Positions 23,893 through 35,882 of a stretch of 64,000 bases of DNA are shown one piece after another. The notes below the pieces were generated by a model. That model was given only the letters and a program-made list of their open reading frames with translations. It did not search any database and was not told the DNA's origin. Origin of the DNA: Coenobita brevimanus (lineage: Eukaryota > Arthropoda > Malacostraca > Decapoda > Coenobitidae); NCBI GenBank assembly GCA_032717465.1, contig CM064663.1:14644989-14708988 (forward strand). Reading direction: 5' to 3'. Numbering within the stretch: position 1 is the stretch's first letter; every line of letters begins with the position of its first letter. Made by a program: the position numbers and the translations under genes.

Positions 23893-26143
23893 GGGCAGAT
23901 ATAGGTAGTGATCATCAACTTGTTGTGTCAAAGGTTAAAATAAAACTTAAGAGAAACGTTAATGGTAATTGTACAGGAGGTAATAATTATGATTTTGATG
24001 AGCTGAGAAGTGATGAGAGCACGAGGGAAAAGTTTCGGTGCGAATGTAGAAACAGGTTTCTAGTCCTGCAGACTTTGATGGAATCTGAAGACAATGATAT
24101 TAATCAAATGTGGAGAGAGGTAAAAGAGGTTTTGCCTGAGAGTGCTAAGGTTACTATTAAGAAAAAGGGAAAAGCGAGAAGGAAAAAGTGGATGTCAGAT
24201 GAAACATGGAATGTAATTCAGAAAAGGAAAGAGGCTAAGTTAAGAAGTGAAGAACAACATGTTGATGGCCAGGTAGTTGAAGTACTTAGAGCAAAGTACT
24301 GGAGTTTACATTCTGAAGTAAAAAGACTCGTTAGACGTGATAAGAGGAGACTATATGATGAAAAGGCGACAGAGACAGAAATTAAATTAAGTAAAAATGA
24401 CGGTCAGAGCACAAGAGTAGCGTATCAGGCCATAAAGGAGTTAACTGGGACTGAAGGGAGAAGGAAGGAAATACCTGTACGAGATAGAAATGGTAATTTG
24501 ATGACTAAAGATTTGGATATAAAAGGAAGATGGAAAGAGCACTTTGAATCTGTTCTAAATAGACCAATCCCAGCTGAAGAGGACATTTTGCCAGCCGAGA
24601 GAGATTTGCAGATAGAAACAGGGGATATAACTTTGGAAGAGGTAGCAAAATCTATAAAGGAGTTAAAGAATTTTAAGGCTCCAGGTGAGGATGCAATATT
24701 CCCTGAAATGCTTAAGGTGGAAAATGACGAGTTGATGAATGCGCTTCTGAAACTTTTTAATGTGGCTTGGGATAATGGTGGAATTCCAGAAGAGTGGAAA
24801 AATGGAGTGATTATAAAAATACCAAAGAAGGGAGATTTAAGTGTGTGTGGCAATTGGAGGGGGATAACTTTGATACCTGTAGTTGCAAAAGTCTTTTCCA
24901 AAATCTTGTTGAACAGAATAGAGCCAGTAAGTGATAAAATTTTAAGAGAAGAACAAGCGGGATTTAGAAAGGGTCGAGGTTGTAATGATCAGATTTTTAT
25001 TGTAAGGCATCTAATGCAATAAGCTAATGAGATGAAAATGCCACTTAACATGTGTTTTGTGGATTTTGAAAAGGCGTTTGATAGTGTTTCACGTGGAGCT
25101 ATGTTGAAAATTATGAGATTCTATGGTATACCAGAAAAGTTTGTAAATATTATTAGAAGCCTGCATGAAGGTACTTTTTGTAAGGTAATGGTGGGTGGTT
25201 CTTTGAGTGATCCATTTCAAGTTAGGTCAGGAGTGATTCAAGGAGGAGTTCTTTCGCCATTGTTGTTTGTTTTGGTTATGGATTATGTTATGAAAAAGGT
25301 TGTAAGGAGAACAGGTGCAGGAATTAACTAGACAGAAAATAAGAAGCTGATGGATTTGGACTATGCTGATGATATTGTACTGATTTGCGGAAGTATTTAC
25401 TAGATGCAGAGGGTGCTCGATTGTCTGGTGGAGGAAGGAGAAAAAGTGGGATTGGTAATAAATTGTGGAAAGACTGAAATTATTAATATGAACGTGGAGA
25501 ACCAAATCGATTGTGTAATTGGGAATAATGTGGTGAAGAATGTAGAAAACTTTAAATATCTGGGAACGATTGTATCATCTAATGGATCATTAAACAATGA
25601 AATTGAGGAGAGGATTAGACAGGCTTGGCGAGCTGTTGGAATGTTGAAATCTGTTTGGAATAATAATATGCTTTCGGTACATACTAAAGTGAAAATTTAC
25701 AAGTCCATGGTTAGACCAATTTTAATTTACGGGCATGAGTCATGGTACAGTACAATTGCAACAGATCAGAAAGTATTAGGATTTGAGAATAAAATACTGA
25801 GAAGGATTCTTGGGGTAAAGTGGCAAGACAGAGTTACAAATGAAAGAGTAAGGGATATTACGAGAGTGGAACCAGTTAATGAATATGTGAGACTGTCTCG
25901 CTGGAAATGGCTGGGGCACATACTGTATACAGAAAAGAAGGTTGTTTATTACAGGATGTGCCAGAGTGGATTGCTAGAGGAAGAAGAGGTAGAGGTAGGC
26001 CGAGGGAAACCTGGTTAAGGACAATGAAAAAAGAAGCAGGAGAGGAGTGTTGGTGGGACCTGAAGGAGATGGCAAGAGACAAATATTGGTGGAGAGAGTT
26101 CATTGAGGCCCTATGCATCCCGTGGGGTGCCACAGGAAATGAT
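23893..26143 (+). pseudogene. LINE H reverse transcriptase polyprotein
   Basis: Starts ADIGSDHQLVVSKVKIKLKR (end of endonuclease). RT blocks are NFKAPGEDAIFPEMLK, IPEEWKNGVIIKIPKKG, GNWRGITLIPVVAKVFSKIL, EEQAGFRKGRGCNDQIFIVR, CFVDFEKAFDSVSR, VIQGGVLSPLLFVLVMD, and the intact catalytic box LDYADDIVLI at about 25357-25385. The C-terminus has RWKWLGHIL, GRRGRGRPRETW, and an Arg/Trp-rich end with DKYWWREFIEALC. Stops at about 25021, 25330 and 25401 fall in one frame, and a frameshift lies near 25960. The copy is otherwise well preserved. Confidence 0.87.
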
Positions 26144-26161
26144 TGATTGATTGATTGATTG
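23893..26161 (+). mobile_element. LINE H: RTE-type LINE with 8-bp TSD
   Basis: ACCAGGGG at 23885-23892 is repeated at 26162-26169 right after a (GATT)n tail. The element is 2269 bp, 5'-truncated inside the endonuclease just before the SDHQLVV block. The tail and protein differ from LINEs A-G, so it is a separate family. Confidence 0.88.
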
Positions 26162-26169
26162 ACCAGGGG

Positions 26170-26855
26170 TCACTGCTTCAGGAGGCAACTTGTGTGCTTG
26201 TCCCGCATGGGAAAGTTTCTAGTCGCAGTGGAATCAACGGAGCTTGGACCTGATTGACTGCTGCCTACCTTAATAGTGCCAAACAATGCTGACGCACCAC
26301 CCCTGAATATCCACACTGTGTACTGTGCAATTTCCACACTGTGTCTGCAGATGCCCCGTCAACTCAACGTACCCTTTACATAGTGACATGCATTACTTAT
26401 TTATTTATCCGCTTATTCATTTTACTTTATTACTTTCTCTTTCAGGTTATTCATACTGGTAGCTTATAGATAATGTATTATAGAATGTAGCTTTTCCTTT
26501 CCAGTCTTCCCTGTGAAATTTCCATATAAATTTTTCCATGCTGCATGGTGATTTTTCTCACTTTTTCTTGCCTGTTTTAACTGGGGGGTTTGGAGGTAGG
26601 GGGAGTCTTCTTGCTTTACTATCCTTATCCTTCAGCATGTAGAGTTAGATCTCATAGTCATAGTCTACACTGTAACAAACAGCCTCAAAAGGACCATAAG
26701 GTCTGTTGCTGTTTGGTCTCCTTTGTTCTCCTTTGTACTTTGTACACACCTAATCTCTTGCAAGCAGACTTTGCAAGAGAAGTAATATGTTATTTCCATG
26801 ATAAATCCCGAGAATGAAGCCCTAAGTATGTTTTAAGATGATGCAGGATTAAGCT
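26170..26855. other. No gene recognised
   Basis: Flank of LINE H. T-rich with short frames only. Confidence 0.4.
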
Positions 26856-27560
26856 GGATATTGTTGAAAATTAGATGGTGTTCCTGTGGAAGATTTTGTC
26901 CGAGTTGATAGATGTAAGAACTGAGCTTTTAATGCATTAAAAACAACAAGATTACCTTTACTCCAGTCAGAAATATGAGCCAAGTCAGACATCAGGTGTG
27001 CCATAGCCTCATCCCTTGTTTGCTGAAGTACGTGCTGCGATGGACTCTGTGGGAAGTGAATGGAAATGTGAAGGGTGGAGTCATCAGCATATAAGTGGAT
27101 GGGGTTAGAGGTACAGCATAGAAGGTCACTGATGAACCAAAGAGAGTTGGTGGTAGGACAGAACCCTGAAGAACACCACCATCAATAGCTCTAGGAAAAG
27201 AATGGTGACAGTCTTCAGCAGCAGCTATAGTACGAGCAGACAGGAAGCTATAGATGAAGGCACAGATAGAAGAATAGAAACCATTAGAGGGCAGTTTGGA
27301 AGTTGAAAATGCCAGACTCGAACGAAAGCCTTTGAGATATCAGATTTAATGACAAAGCTTTCTCCAAAGTCCCAAAGGGAGGATGACCACGAGTCTAAAA
27401 GGTAGGTGCAAAGATCGCCACTGGAGCAGCCGTGGTGGAACCCATATTTGCGATCCGAAAGAACGTTGTGACAGGAAAGATCCTTAAAAAAATTTTGGTT
27501 AAGAATAGACTCAAAAACTTTTGAAATAAATGCTGTTAAAGAACTACACTAACATCCTGT
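26856..27560 (-). pseudogene. Jockey-type RT relic (minus)
   Basis: The minus-strand reading gives FESILNQ, NVLSDRKYGFHHGCSSGDL, LLDSWSSSLWDFGESFVIK and SDISKAFVRVWH in consecutive order, matching jockey RT motifs (QYGFR..RST; ALDISKAFDRVWH). It then decays into fragments with VFFRVLSYHQLSLV-like residues. It is truncated at both ends and lies head-to-head with the plus-strand jockey that begins near 27605. Confidence 0.68.
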
Positions 27561-27604
27561 ATTTGTAAAGTATTTGACACTATTCCGTAATTTTAAAAAA
27601 TTAA

Positions 27605-28676
27605 AGCACCTCTCCTATCATAACCTTCTCTGATTGTCATTAGGGGCTCAGTCAGGGATGCTCCACTTTTCACCTTCCTTCAAGACACCTGGTCATCCTC
27701 CTTTCGGGACTTCGGTGAAAGATTTGCCATTGAGCTTGACATTTCAAAGGCTTTCTATCGAGTCTGGCATCAATCTTAAATTTACGGCCCTCTTACGGTT
27801 TCAGTCCTATATGTGCCTTTATCTCTAGTCGTTCTATAGCTGCTGTTGTAGATTGCCACTGTTCTTGTCCTCGAGCTATCAGTAATGGTGTTCCTTAGGG
27901 CACTGGCCTGTCACTAACTGCCCTCCTTGTGTTCATCAATGACCCACCAAGGTTTACATGTAACCCTAATCACTCATATACGGTACTGATGTCTTCACCC
28001 CTCACCTTTCCATATACTTCCCGCAGTGTCCATCTCAACAGTTACTTCAACAAACGAGAGCAGAGTCTATGGCACACTTAATATCTGACTTAGCTCAATC
28101 CTCTGATTCAGGTGAAAGTAATCTTGTTTTTAATGCATTGAAAACTAAGTTCCTACATCTTTCGACCAATAAAAATCTACCATAGGAATGTCCTCTAATT
28201 TTTAACAATACCCAAACAATTCCTGCATCATCTTTGACCATACATGGGGTGTCATTCTCTCGGGATTTTTCTTGGAAAGATAATATTACCTCCCCATATA
28301 AAATCTGCTTCCAAGTGACTAGGTGTGCTATGTTGACTCTGTACCTTCAGTACCCCTGCACAGTTGTTGACTTTAAACAGGGGTTTTATTTGCCCTTGTG
28401 TACACCACTACTTTAACGTGTGTGAAGGCACCCAACATACAACAAAAGTCAAAGAATTTTCATCTTATTTACTCTCCTTCTCTTACTGGCTGCCTTCAAC
28501 CCCGATCTCTTTGCCGTGGTGTTGCATCTTTGCCTCTTTTCTTTCGTTAATTCAATGGTCACTGGTCCTCTGAATTCTCTGCTTGCATCCCTCAACCACT
28601 ATGGCAGGCAGGTAGCACCAGTGTAGACGCAGATTCTTATTCCTTTCCTGTCCAACTCTAATGCAAAAGTTAACTG
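27605..28676 (+). pseudogene. Jockey-type RT, part 1 (host of the nest)
   Basis: The plus-strand reading gives AQSGMLHFSPSFKTPG in one frame and, shifted, TFLQDTWSSSFRDFGERFA, IELDISKAFYRVWHQS, then NLVFNALKTKFLHLSTNKN. These match jockey RT blocks (ALDISKAFDRVWH; VSFNASKTQFLHLS). The reading reaches the TTAA at 28677-28680 and resumes at 40893 with the C-terminal block, which shows that the TTAA element and everything inside it interrupt this copy. Confidence 0.7.
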
Positions 28677-29946
28677 TTAACCCCTTAACAGCAGGGCATC
28701 ACTTTCGTGATGCTTGGGAGCAAGGGATCATACCGCGGGGCGTCACTTTTGCGATTCTGTGTTATTTAGAATTCCCCTGGGCTTTCAAGTGGTAGCTTGT
28801 ATCATCTATCAGAACTGCCAATGTCCAACACTAGTCAGCACTCCTAATCTCATCTGTACTCCCATCCGTTGTTGACAATTTAGCCATTTCTCCCCGTTCT
28901 TGACTCCCCTCCCTACCTTCCCTCCATTACCCTCTCCTCTCCCCTGCCCGGCCGTGCTACGCTAAGTAAATATTCCCTGGAATTTTCCACAGATTTCATC
29001 CATTGAAATAAGCTCTATGCCCTATTCTTATACAAAATAATATATACCAAAAAAAATAAGGTAAGTGAGAGTGCTAATTGGCTAATTATCACCTGACATC
29101 ACCTCACGTGCACTCGATTGCTAATTTTCGCTGTTTATTTCCCCTTGAAATATGCCGTATAATCTATTCTTGTACTAAAAATATATATATAAGTAGGGAA
29201 GGGAGAAGCCTAAGTGATATTTACATTTACCTGGAACTAACTAATTTATGGTGTATTGTCTACATTTCCTGCCAATCATTTCACTGCTATATATTAGCAG
29301 CTGTCAAGAGGCTGACGTTGGGAGTAATGCATTTCCCTAGGTAGGCCAACCCGGCCCACCCCTATCAGTTCACTGTCATCTTCCAAGGTGAAGGTACGTC
29401 TGTTTGCTCCTGCTAACTTCAGCCACTTTTTAGCCCCATGCAAAGGGCCCTCTGACCTTTACCCCCTACTAAACCTCATGTGGAAAGAGGAAAAGGGCTG
29501 ACAATTGAAAGACAGTGACTACGATCTTTCTGTTGAGTAAAACAGTGCAAGTGGAATAGTAAACAATGTGGAAACAGCAAGTAAGGCAATGAATGTAAAT
29601 AGAGTGAACAGTGGAAAATAGTTTTATAAGTTACTTCAAGTGACAGTGCATAAGACAGTGTAAATAAAATAGAAATGTAAATAATGTAAATAAAATAGAA
29701 ATGTAAACAATGTAAATAAAATAGAGAACATAAATAGAAATGTAAATGAGTAGTATTATAAGAATACGAGTATATATACTAGGAGTAATGAAAGTGAAAG
29801 TTTCACTCTAGCATGTATGAATACTATAAGTTATGAGAGTGAAGGTGAAAGTGACATTCACTCTAAATACTAGTATACAGGACGAGAAAGTGAATGCTAC
29901 ATATTTTACTGAAAGAAATTGAATGCCTACAGTGACAATAAACTAC

Positions 29947-30300
29947 TGTTAGGACTCCATATTATAACTACAAATCATAATAGATAGATAGATAAATAAA
30001 TAGATAGACAGAGCATCAGGCAAGCCTGGGAACGGGAAATGATCTTGCAAGTGTAACTGAGGAAATGTTGATAATACACAGGAAGTAGCAAGTCAGGGGA
30101 TGATATAGGTAGTGTGTCAGCGAGATAGCATACGAACAATGCCTAGTGACCATACACACACATACACACATACTCACACACAGGTTTCTAGAACAGTCCA
30201 ACAACAGTGTAACACACGTGACACGACCCCTGCTACACCAGAACTTAGGAAGCAGAGCTCAGAAGGAGGCTAGCTATGGAACCGACAGGTAGTGGAGAGT
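29947..30300 (+). repeat. Inverted partial LTR (U3) at the left end of the Gypsy
   Basis: Read on the plus strand, this is TGTTAGGACTCC onward and matches the reverse complement of 40009-40362 with about ten differences and small indels. A normal 3' LTR would be in the other orientation and would include R and U5. Env coding runs into it at about 30301, so the env C-terminus, polypurine tract and true 3' LTR are missing. Confidence 0.9.
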
Positions 30301-31870
30301 GGTTGAACATACTCAAACTCAAATCTTCCCAGGGCTTCATTGTTTCATTGATCAGTTGAATAGTTTCAAACTTAGGTGAAGTCAGCTTAATACTTGTGCT
30401 CATGTTTAAGTCCATATCAGGCAGTGGGTGGAAATATTTGTGTGTATGATTGTGGATGGCGTAGTGATTGATGGTGGATAAAGTGGACATGGATTGTGTA
30501 AATACCGCACAGTAGTCTGGTGCTATGTATAATCCTGAGGCTGGAGTATGAGATGGTGGTATATCTGGACAGACTATGTAAACTGATGTGTTGTGAGTGA
30601 AATAAAAACAACTGAGAGTGTCAGATGCGTTGATGGTGTACAAGCTTATCTGGAGCAAAAGTGAAGTTCCAATGATTATGAATATTGTTATTTCTGATGA
30701 TAGCCATTTCACAAGGGACTGTATCAGTAGGCTGAAACGTGAAAATGTACGCAGGACAAAGATGAACAGCATGTAAGGATGTGCGGCACTTTCGTTCAAT
30801 TATTGATTCACTTGCGAAAGTGACAGTGTTCCGTCTTTTGGAGACCATGATGAGTTCGGTGTCTGTGTTGATGTTGATGATGACCAAAGTGTTGTTATTT
30901 TAAGAGGGGAAGGGATGTATTTGGTATACTGTGAACAGGTCTTCAGTTATGAATGGTACATGAACTACTACTGATGTTGGTGTTAGTGTTGCTCCTAAAT
31001 ATGGATAATATTGCATGAATTCCCTACTTCGGAACAAAGGCTTCAATTTATGTTTATGTATGCCTTGACTAATTATCTGACGTAGCTCATGAACTGGGAG
31101 TAAGTCAATTGTGATCTTGCCATCACCAGCATTCGAAATTCCTTGCATAAGTGCCCTGTAACGAACTCTAGTGTTGTCTAATTGTAGTAGAATTGTGTCA
31201 ATATGTTCTGTGATGATCGAGAAGTGTTGGAAAAGTGTTATGTTACCTTCCATTTCATTTATTTTATCTACACTTTCGAGAGCTACGTTTTCTGCCTTTT
31301 TCAGATTTTTCACAATTGTCTTCATTGCTGAGTTATGTCCTGTGATGAATTTATCTTGGTATGTTAGTACCTGAGCTATTTATTATTAAGTTTGTTGTTT
31401 ATTTCTTTAAGGTCATCCTCTGTAGCCAATCCAAAGATGTTCCCAAGAACTGCGCCACCCAGGTCGAACAAACCGCGCTTTTGGCGAGTATGTGTGATGT
31501 TCCTGTCGCTCAATACCTCCGTTCCATAAGATGGGAGATCTTGGATCATGATGAGCATAGTTGACTTTGCCTGTTCTATTTTGCATTTCGCTAACTTCAC
31601 TATTTCATTCACTTCCTTTGTGTTATGTGCTTGTGAAACATAGCTTCCTATCATGAAGTCCAGGATTCGCATGGGTTTTGCGAGATTTTCTAGATAAGAA
31701 GGTAATTCATACAAGTAATCCAGACTTATTTCAGTATTCATGACGTCTTTTACGATTGAAGTCGTGGCCGTTGGGGCTATGAGGTATCCTTGTCGTACTA
31801 TGTGTTGGGGGTCTAAGTGCGCATATCCTCTTGCTATGTAGAGGAGAATCCATAGCATACGTCCCTTCAT
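30245..31870 (-). pseudogene. Env-like fusion glycoprotein relic (Baculo_F type)
   Basis: Starts at ATG 31870 with a hydrophobic signal-like stretch (MLWILLYIA). A basic furin-type site RQKR is followed directly by GLFDLGGAVLGNIFG, a Gly-rich fusion-peptide-like segment, as in the F/env proteins of errantivirus-like Gypsy elements. A stop at about 31375 breaks the frame, then a second open part (31325-30900) continues with coiled-coil-like sequence (NLKKAENVALESVDKINE). A further stop near 30899 and a frameshift before 30799 follow. The C-terminal membrane anchor is absent because the inverted U3 joins at about 30301. In intact relatives the protein mediates membrane fusion; this copy cannot. 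Family assignment rests on the cleavage site and position. Confidence 0.75.
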
Positions 31871-33049
31871 TGCTACCTACCGAAAAAAAAAATCTATTAA
31901 TTTCCTAATATGGTCATGCTGTGGTCGTTGATGGTGCGTTACGGTTGATTGTTCATTTTTTTATAGAAGGAGTTTAAATCGATATTTAATTCTCGTAAAT
32001 GATGTACTGTAGATTTTACTGGAACAGTTGCACCTATGTTTGATTGTTTGGTATATGACCTTAATTTCTTTTTGTAATCATTGTTGTTTTCTTGCTTGGT
32101 TTCTTGAGGTACGTTTGCCTGTTCGGTTGTATGCGATGCTGAATAATTATTGGATAATTCTCTAGAAACTCATTTTAAATGGTCAATATGAACTTGTTTC
32201 TCTTTGCCATTTGACAGTGACTTAATTAAAGCTTTGTTTGCTTTTATGTTAATTACTCTGTATGGGCCCTCAAATTTTGGGGATAATTTATTGTCTCTCG
32301 TATGAATCATACCATAAACAATGTCTCCTAAGCTGATAGGTGAATCTCTTGCCTTCTTGTTAAATGCCTCCGTCATTTCTTCCTTGGACATCGTTAATTG
32401 TTTTTTGACTCTTCTGTGAATGGAATTCACGTAAACGGAGTTTAGAGTAATCATCGTAATTTTGTATAGGCAGACTGTCACCTTCTAGGAGCTCATATGG
32501 TAGTTTTTTATCTGTCCCATATATAATGAAATGTGGTGTGTCACCTATGGATTTATTTATAGATCCATTAATTGAGGCTTCTACTCTGGGAATCCAATCA
32601 TCCCAGCTTGCGTAATTTTCACTGAGAATGTGTCGTAGCACATCTAATACTTTTTTGTTTTGTCTCTGTACTAACCCATTAGATGCTGGGTGATAGGCTA
32701 AAACGTTAACCTTTTTGATGTTGTATTGTTTACATATTTCTTGTAAGATATCAGAATTAAATTCTCCTCCATTATCACTTATTAATACCTTTGGGGTAGT
32801 AAAGCAACATATTACATTATCTGTTATTGCCTTTGCTACTGTCTCTGCTGTTTTATCTTTAATTGGAGCTAAAATTACATAACGGGAAAAATTATCCATT
32901 GCTACGAATAGGTATAGGTTATTATTGTATGATAATGGCATCTTGAGTAAATCAACAGCGACAACGTCCCATGGCTGATGTGGTACAGGGTAATTACCCA
33001 TCGGTGCAGGTGTGATTGGGAATCCTTTGTGTTTTGCACATGATTCGCA
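31871..33049 (-). pseudogene. Gypsy integrase (core and C-terminal parts)
   Basis: The core shows VVAVDLLKM (first Asp) and VLISDNGGEFNS (second Asp), while the block that normally carries the catalytic Glu reads NGLVQRQNK, with Gln (CAG) instead. A frameshift near 32410-32460 moves the frame into the C-terminal part (KLSPKFEGPYRVI, a GPY/F-type module) up to HIDHLK. A stop then follows, and the same frame reads on toward about 31970. A TGA at 33050-33052 separates the CESC half of the zinc-binding site (about 33020-33049) from the preceding HHCC half. Confidence 0.82.
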
Positions 33050-34109
33050 TCAGTCTATATGATTGTTTATATCTTTTCGTAATGAAGGCCAGTAATATAA
33101 CAGCTGGGCCTGTCTGAATGTCTTATCCTTTCCAGGATGTCCTGCATGTGGGCTATCGTGTATCGTTCGTAATACTTGGGGTATCATATCGTTAGGTACT
33201 ACCAACTGGTTAGTATTTCTTTGGCGTTTTGGTTGTTTCGGGTTAATCTTGTATAATGTATTATTGGCCATTGTGAATTGTTCGAGTGGTACATGCAGTT
33301 TGGGTAATTGTATGTCATCTCCACTTTCTACCTTATATATAACTTTAGACCATATTGGGTCAAGTCTTTGTGCTTTTGCGATATCATCGTGGTTTGGGAT
33401 ATTTCCTTTGAGATCTAATACCGCGACCTGAATTGTGTTCAGGTTCCTAGATAATGCGTCAGCTACTATGTTCATTTTACCTTGTATATAATGAATTTGT
33501 ACATTGTAGTTTTCAACTGTACATTTCCATCTTGCTCTCCTCCCAGAAAGAAGTTTTTCTTTAAACATACCCACTAGTGGTTTATGGTCGGTGAATAAGT
33601 AGATTTCGTAACCATACACCAAATCTCGAAACTTTTGTAATGCAAAAACCACTGCAAGTGCCTCTAAGTCTGTAGTGCAATAATTTTTCTCTGCACCTTT
33701 TATTTGTCTGCTGGCAAATGCAATTGGTTGATTGTTTCCTCTTTTTTCTTTCTGCATCAGTACAGCCCCTAATCCTTTAACTGATGCGTCTGTACAAATA
33801 AGAAATGATTTTGTGTAATCCGGATATGCTAAACAAGGTGCATTTGTTAGTTTAATTTGTAGATTGTTAAATGCCCTTTTTTGTTCTTCTTCCCATTGGA
33901 ATATAGCATCTTTTTTAAGTAGTTGGAATAGAGGAAAGGCTATATGAGAGAATTGTGGTACGAATGATCTATAGTACCCAGCTAGACCTAAAAATTGTCT
34001 AACTTCGTCAGTCGTAGTGGGTTCAGGAAAATCTCTCACTGCCTGTATTTTGTCATCAGTGGTCTGAATACCATTAGAACTTAATTTGTGGCCTAAGAAA
34101 TGTATTTCC
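33050..34109 (-). pseudogene. Gypsy RNase H and integrase zinc-finger part
   Basis: Follows the TTAA insertion. RT connection residues FLGLAGYYRSFVPQFS, then RNase H with FLICTDASVKGLGAVL (catalytic Asp in TDAS), LEALAVVFALQKFRDLV and LFTDHKPLVG. The integrase N-terminus DSPHAGHPGKDKTF and YYWPSLRKDI carries the two zinc-binding His residues. The stretch is open up to the TGA at 33050-33052. Its RT half lies beyond the insertion at 35883-37128. Confidence 0.88.
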
Positions 34110-35882
34110 TTAACTCTTTAACTGCAGGGCGTCACTTTCGTGACGCTTGCGAGCAAGGGATCATACCGTGGGGCGTCGCTTTTGTGATTCTGTGTTCTTT
34201 TGAATTCACCCGGGCTTCCAAGTGGTGGCTTGTATCATCTATCAGTACTGCCAATGTCCAGCACTAGTCAGCACTCCTAATCTCATCTATACTCCCATCC
34301 ATTGTTGACAATTTAGCCATTTCTCCCCGTTCTTGACTCCCCTCCCTACCCCCCCTCCATTACCCTATCCTCTTGCATGCCCGGCGGTCCTACGCCAGAA
34401 TTTTTCACTGATTTCATCCATTGAAATAAGCCCTATGCCCTATTCTCATACCAAATAATATATATAAGAAAGAAATAAGGTAAGTGAGAGTGCCATACAC
34501 CTGGAATTGGCTACTTATCACCTGACAACACCTTACGTGCACTCGTTCGCTAATTTTCGCTGTTTTTTTCCCCTTGAAATATGCCGTATAATCTATTTTC
34601 GAAATAAATATACATATAAGGAGGGAAGGGAGAAGCCTAAGTGATATTTACATTCACCTGGACCTACCTAATTTATAATGTATTGTCTAGATTTCCTGCC
34701 AATCATTTCAGTGCTATACATAGCTGTTTCAAGAGCTAACGTTGGTAGTACTGAATATCCCCTAAGTAGGCCTCCACCCGGCCCTCCCTTATCAGTTAAC
34801 TCTCATCTTCCGAAGTGGAGGTACGTCTGTTTCCTCTTGCTAACTTCAGGGACTTTTTCACCCCCATGCAAAGGGCCCTGTGACCTTTACCCCCTACTAA
34901 ACCTCGTGTGGAAAGAGGTAAAGGGCTGACAATTGATAAAAGAGTGACTACGATCTTTCTTTTGAGTAAAACAGTGCAAGTGGAATTGTAAATAATGTGT
35001 AAATAATGTGTAAACAGCAAGTGAAAGTAATGAATGTAAATATACGTGAACAATGGAAAATAGTTTTATAAGTTACTTCAAGTGACAGTGCATAACACAG
35101 TGTAAATAAAATAGAAATGTAAATAACGTAAATAAAAAGAGAACATAAATAGAAATGTAAATGAGTAGTATTATAAGAATACGAGTATATACCCTAGGAG
35201 TAATGAAAATGAAAGTTTCACTCTAGCATGTCTGAATACTATGAGTTATGAGAGTGAAGATGAAAGTGACATTCACTCTCAATGCTAGTATACAGGACGA
35301 GAAAGTGAATGTTATGTATTTTACTGAAAGAAATTGAATGCCTACGGTGACAATAAACTAATACTACTGAAGGAAACTTATGGATAAAGACTGTAGATAT
35401 ATATAAGTGTTATATAGTAATAGAAATATAAAATGTGAGGGGTTTTATGAATAATAAATGACAGAGTACCAAGAGCGAACTAGCGCAAGTGCGACGGTCA
35501 GACGCGCTCATAATTTTCATTGCTTTCACAGTGGGGTTTTTTTTTTTTGGAGTATGGATCCCAAACTACTTGAAAATCATAGAGTAGTGTTTATAGTGTT
35601 AATATCTGGCTATGGTAATCATATTACGGGTTGTCGGGAAGTGTAAAGTGGAGACTTCGTTACCCAACTTCAGAGGTCTCCACAAGTCCTACGGTAACCG
35701 ACGAAGGCTCAACAAACATTCCAGGAGAAAGCTGAAGGTATGTGCCATAAGCATATGTAATTTTAATATTCTAGGACTAATAACTGATTTTTGGCAAATA
35801 TTTTTTGAGAGTCTGTCGGAGCCAGAATAACCCCGCGGCACACGCAAAACATCGGTAAACATGCCCGTGGTGTAGGGGTTAA
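34110..35882. mobile_element. TTAA-family DNA element, copy B (inside the Gypsy pol)
   Basis: TTAACTCTTTAACTGCAGGG at 34110 and GCCCGTGGTGTAGGGGTTAA at 35882 form inverted termini flanked by the TTAA target duplication. It is 1773 bp and collinear with copy A. Hairpin GCGTCAC-TTTC-GTGACGC at 34129-34146. It separates the RT from the RNase H of the Gypsy element. A roughly 70-residue frame (35612-35830) is conserved in copy A (40622-40906), but no transposase is seen. Confidence 0.9.

Noticed and set aside
30016..30204. Hydrophobic frame in the left Gypsy end, also at 40105-40347
   Set aside because: The same frame appears in both U3 copies because the sequence is duplicated in inverted form. 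It is LTR sequence, not a gene.
30245..31870. Host membrane protein on the minus strand
   Set aside because: Position after integrase and the RQKR-GLFDLGG site fit a retroelement env relic better than a host gene.
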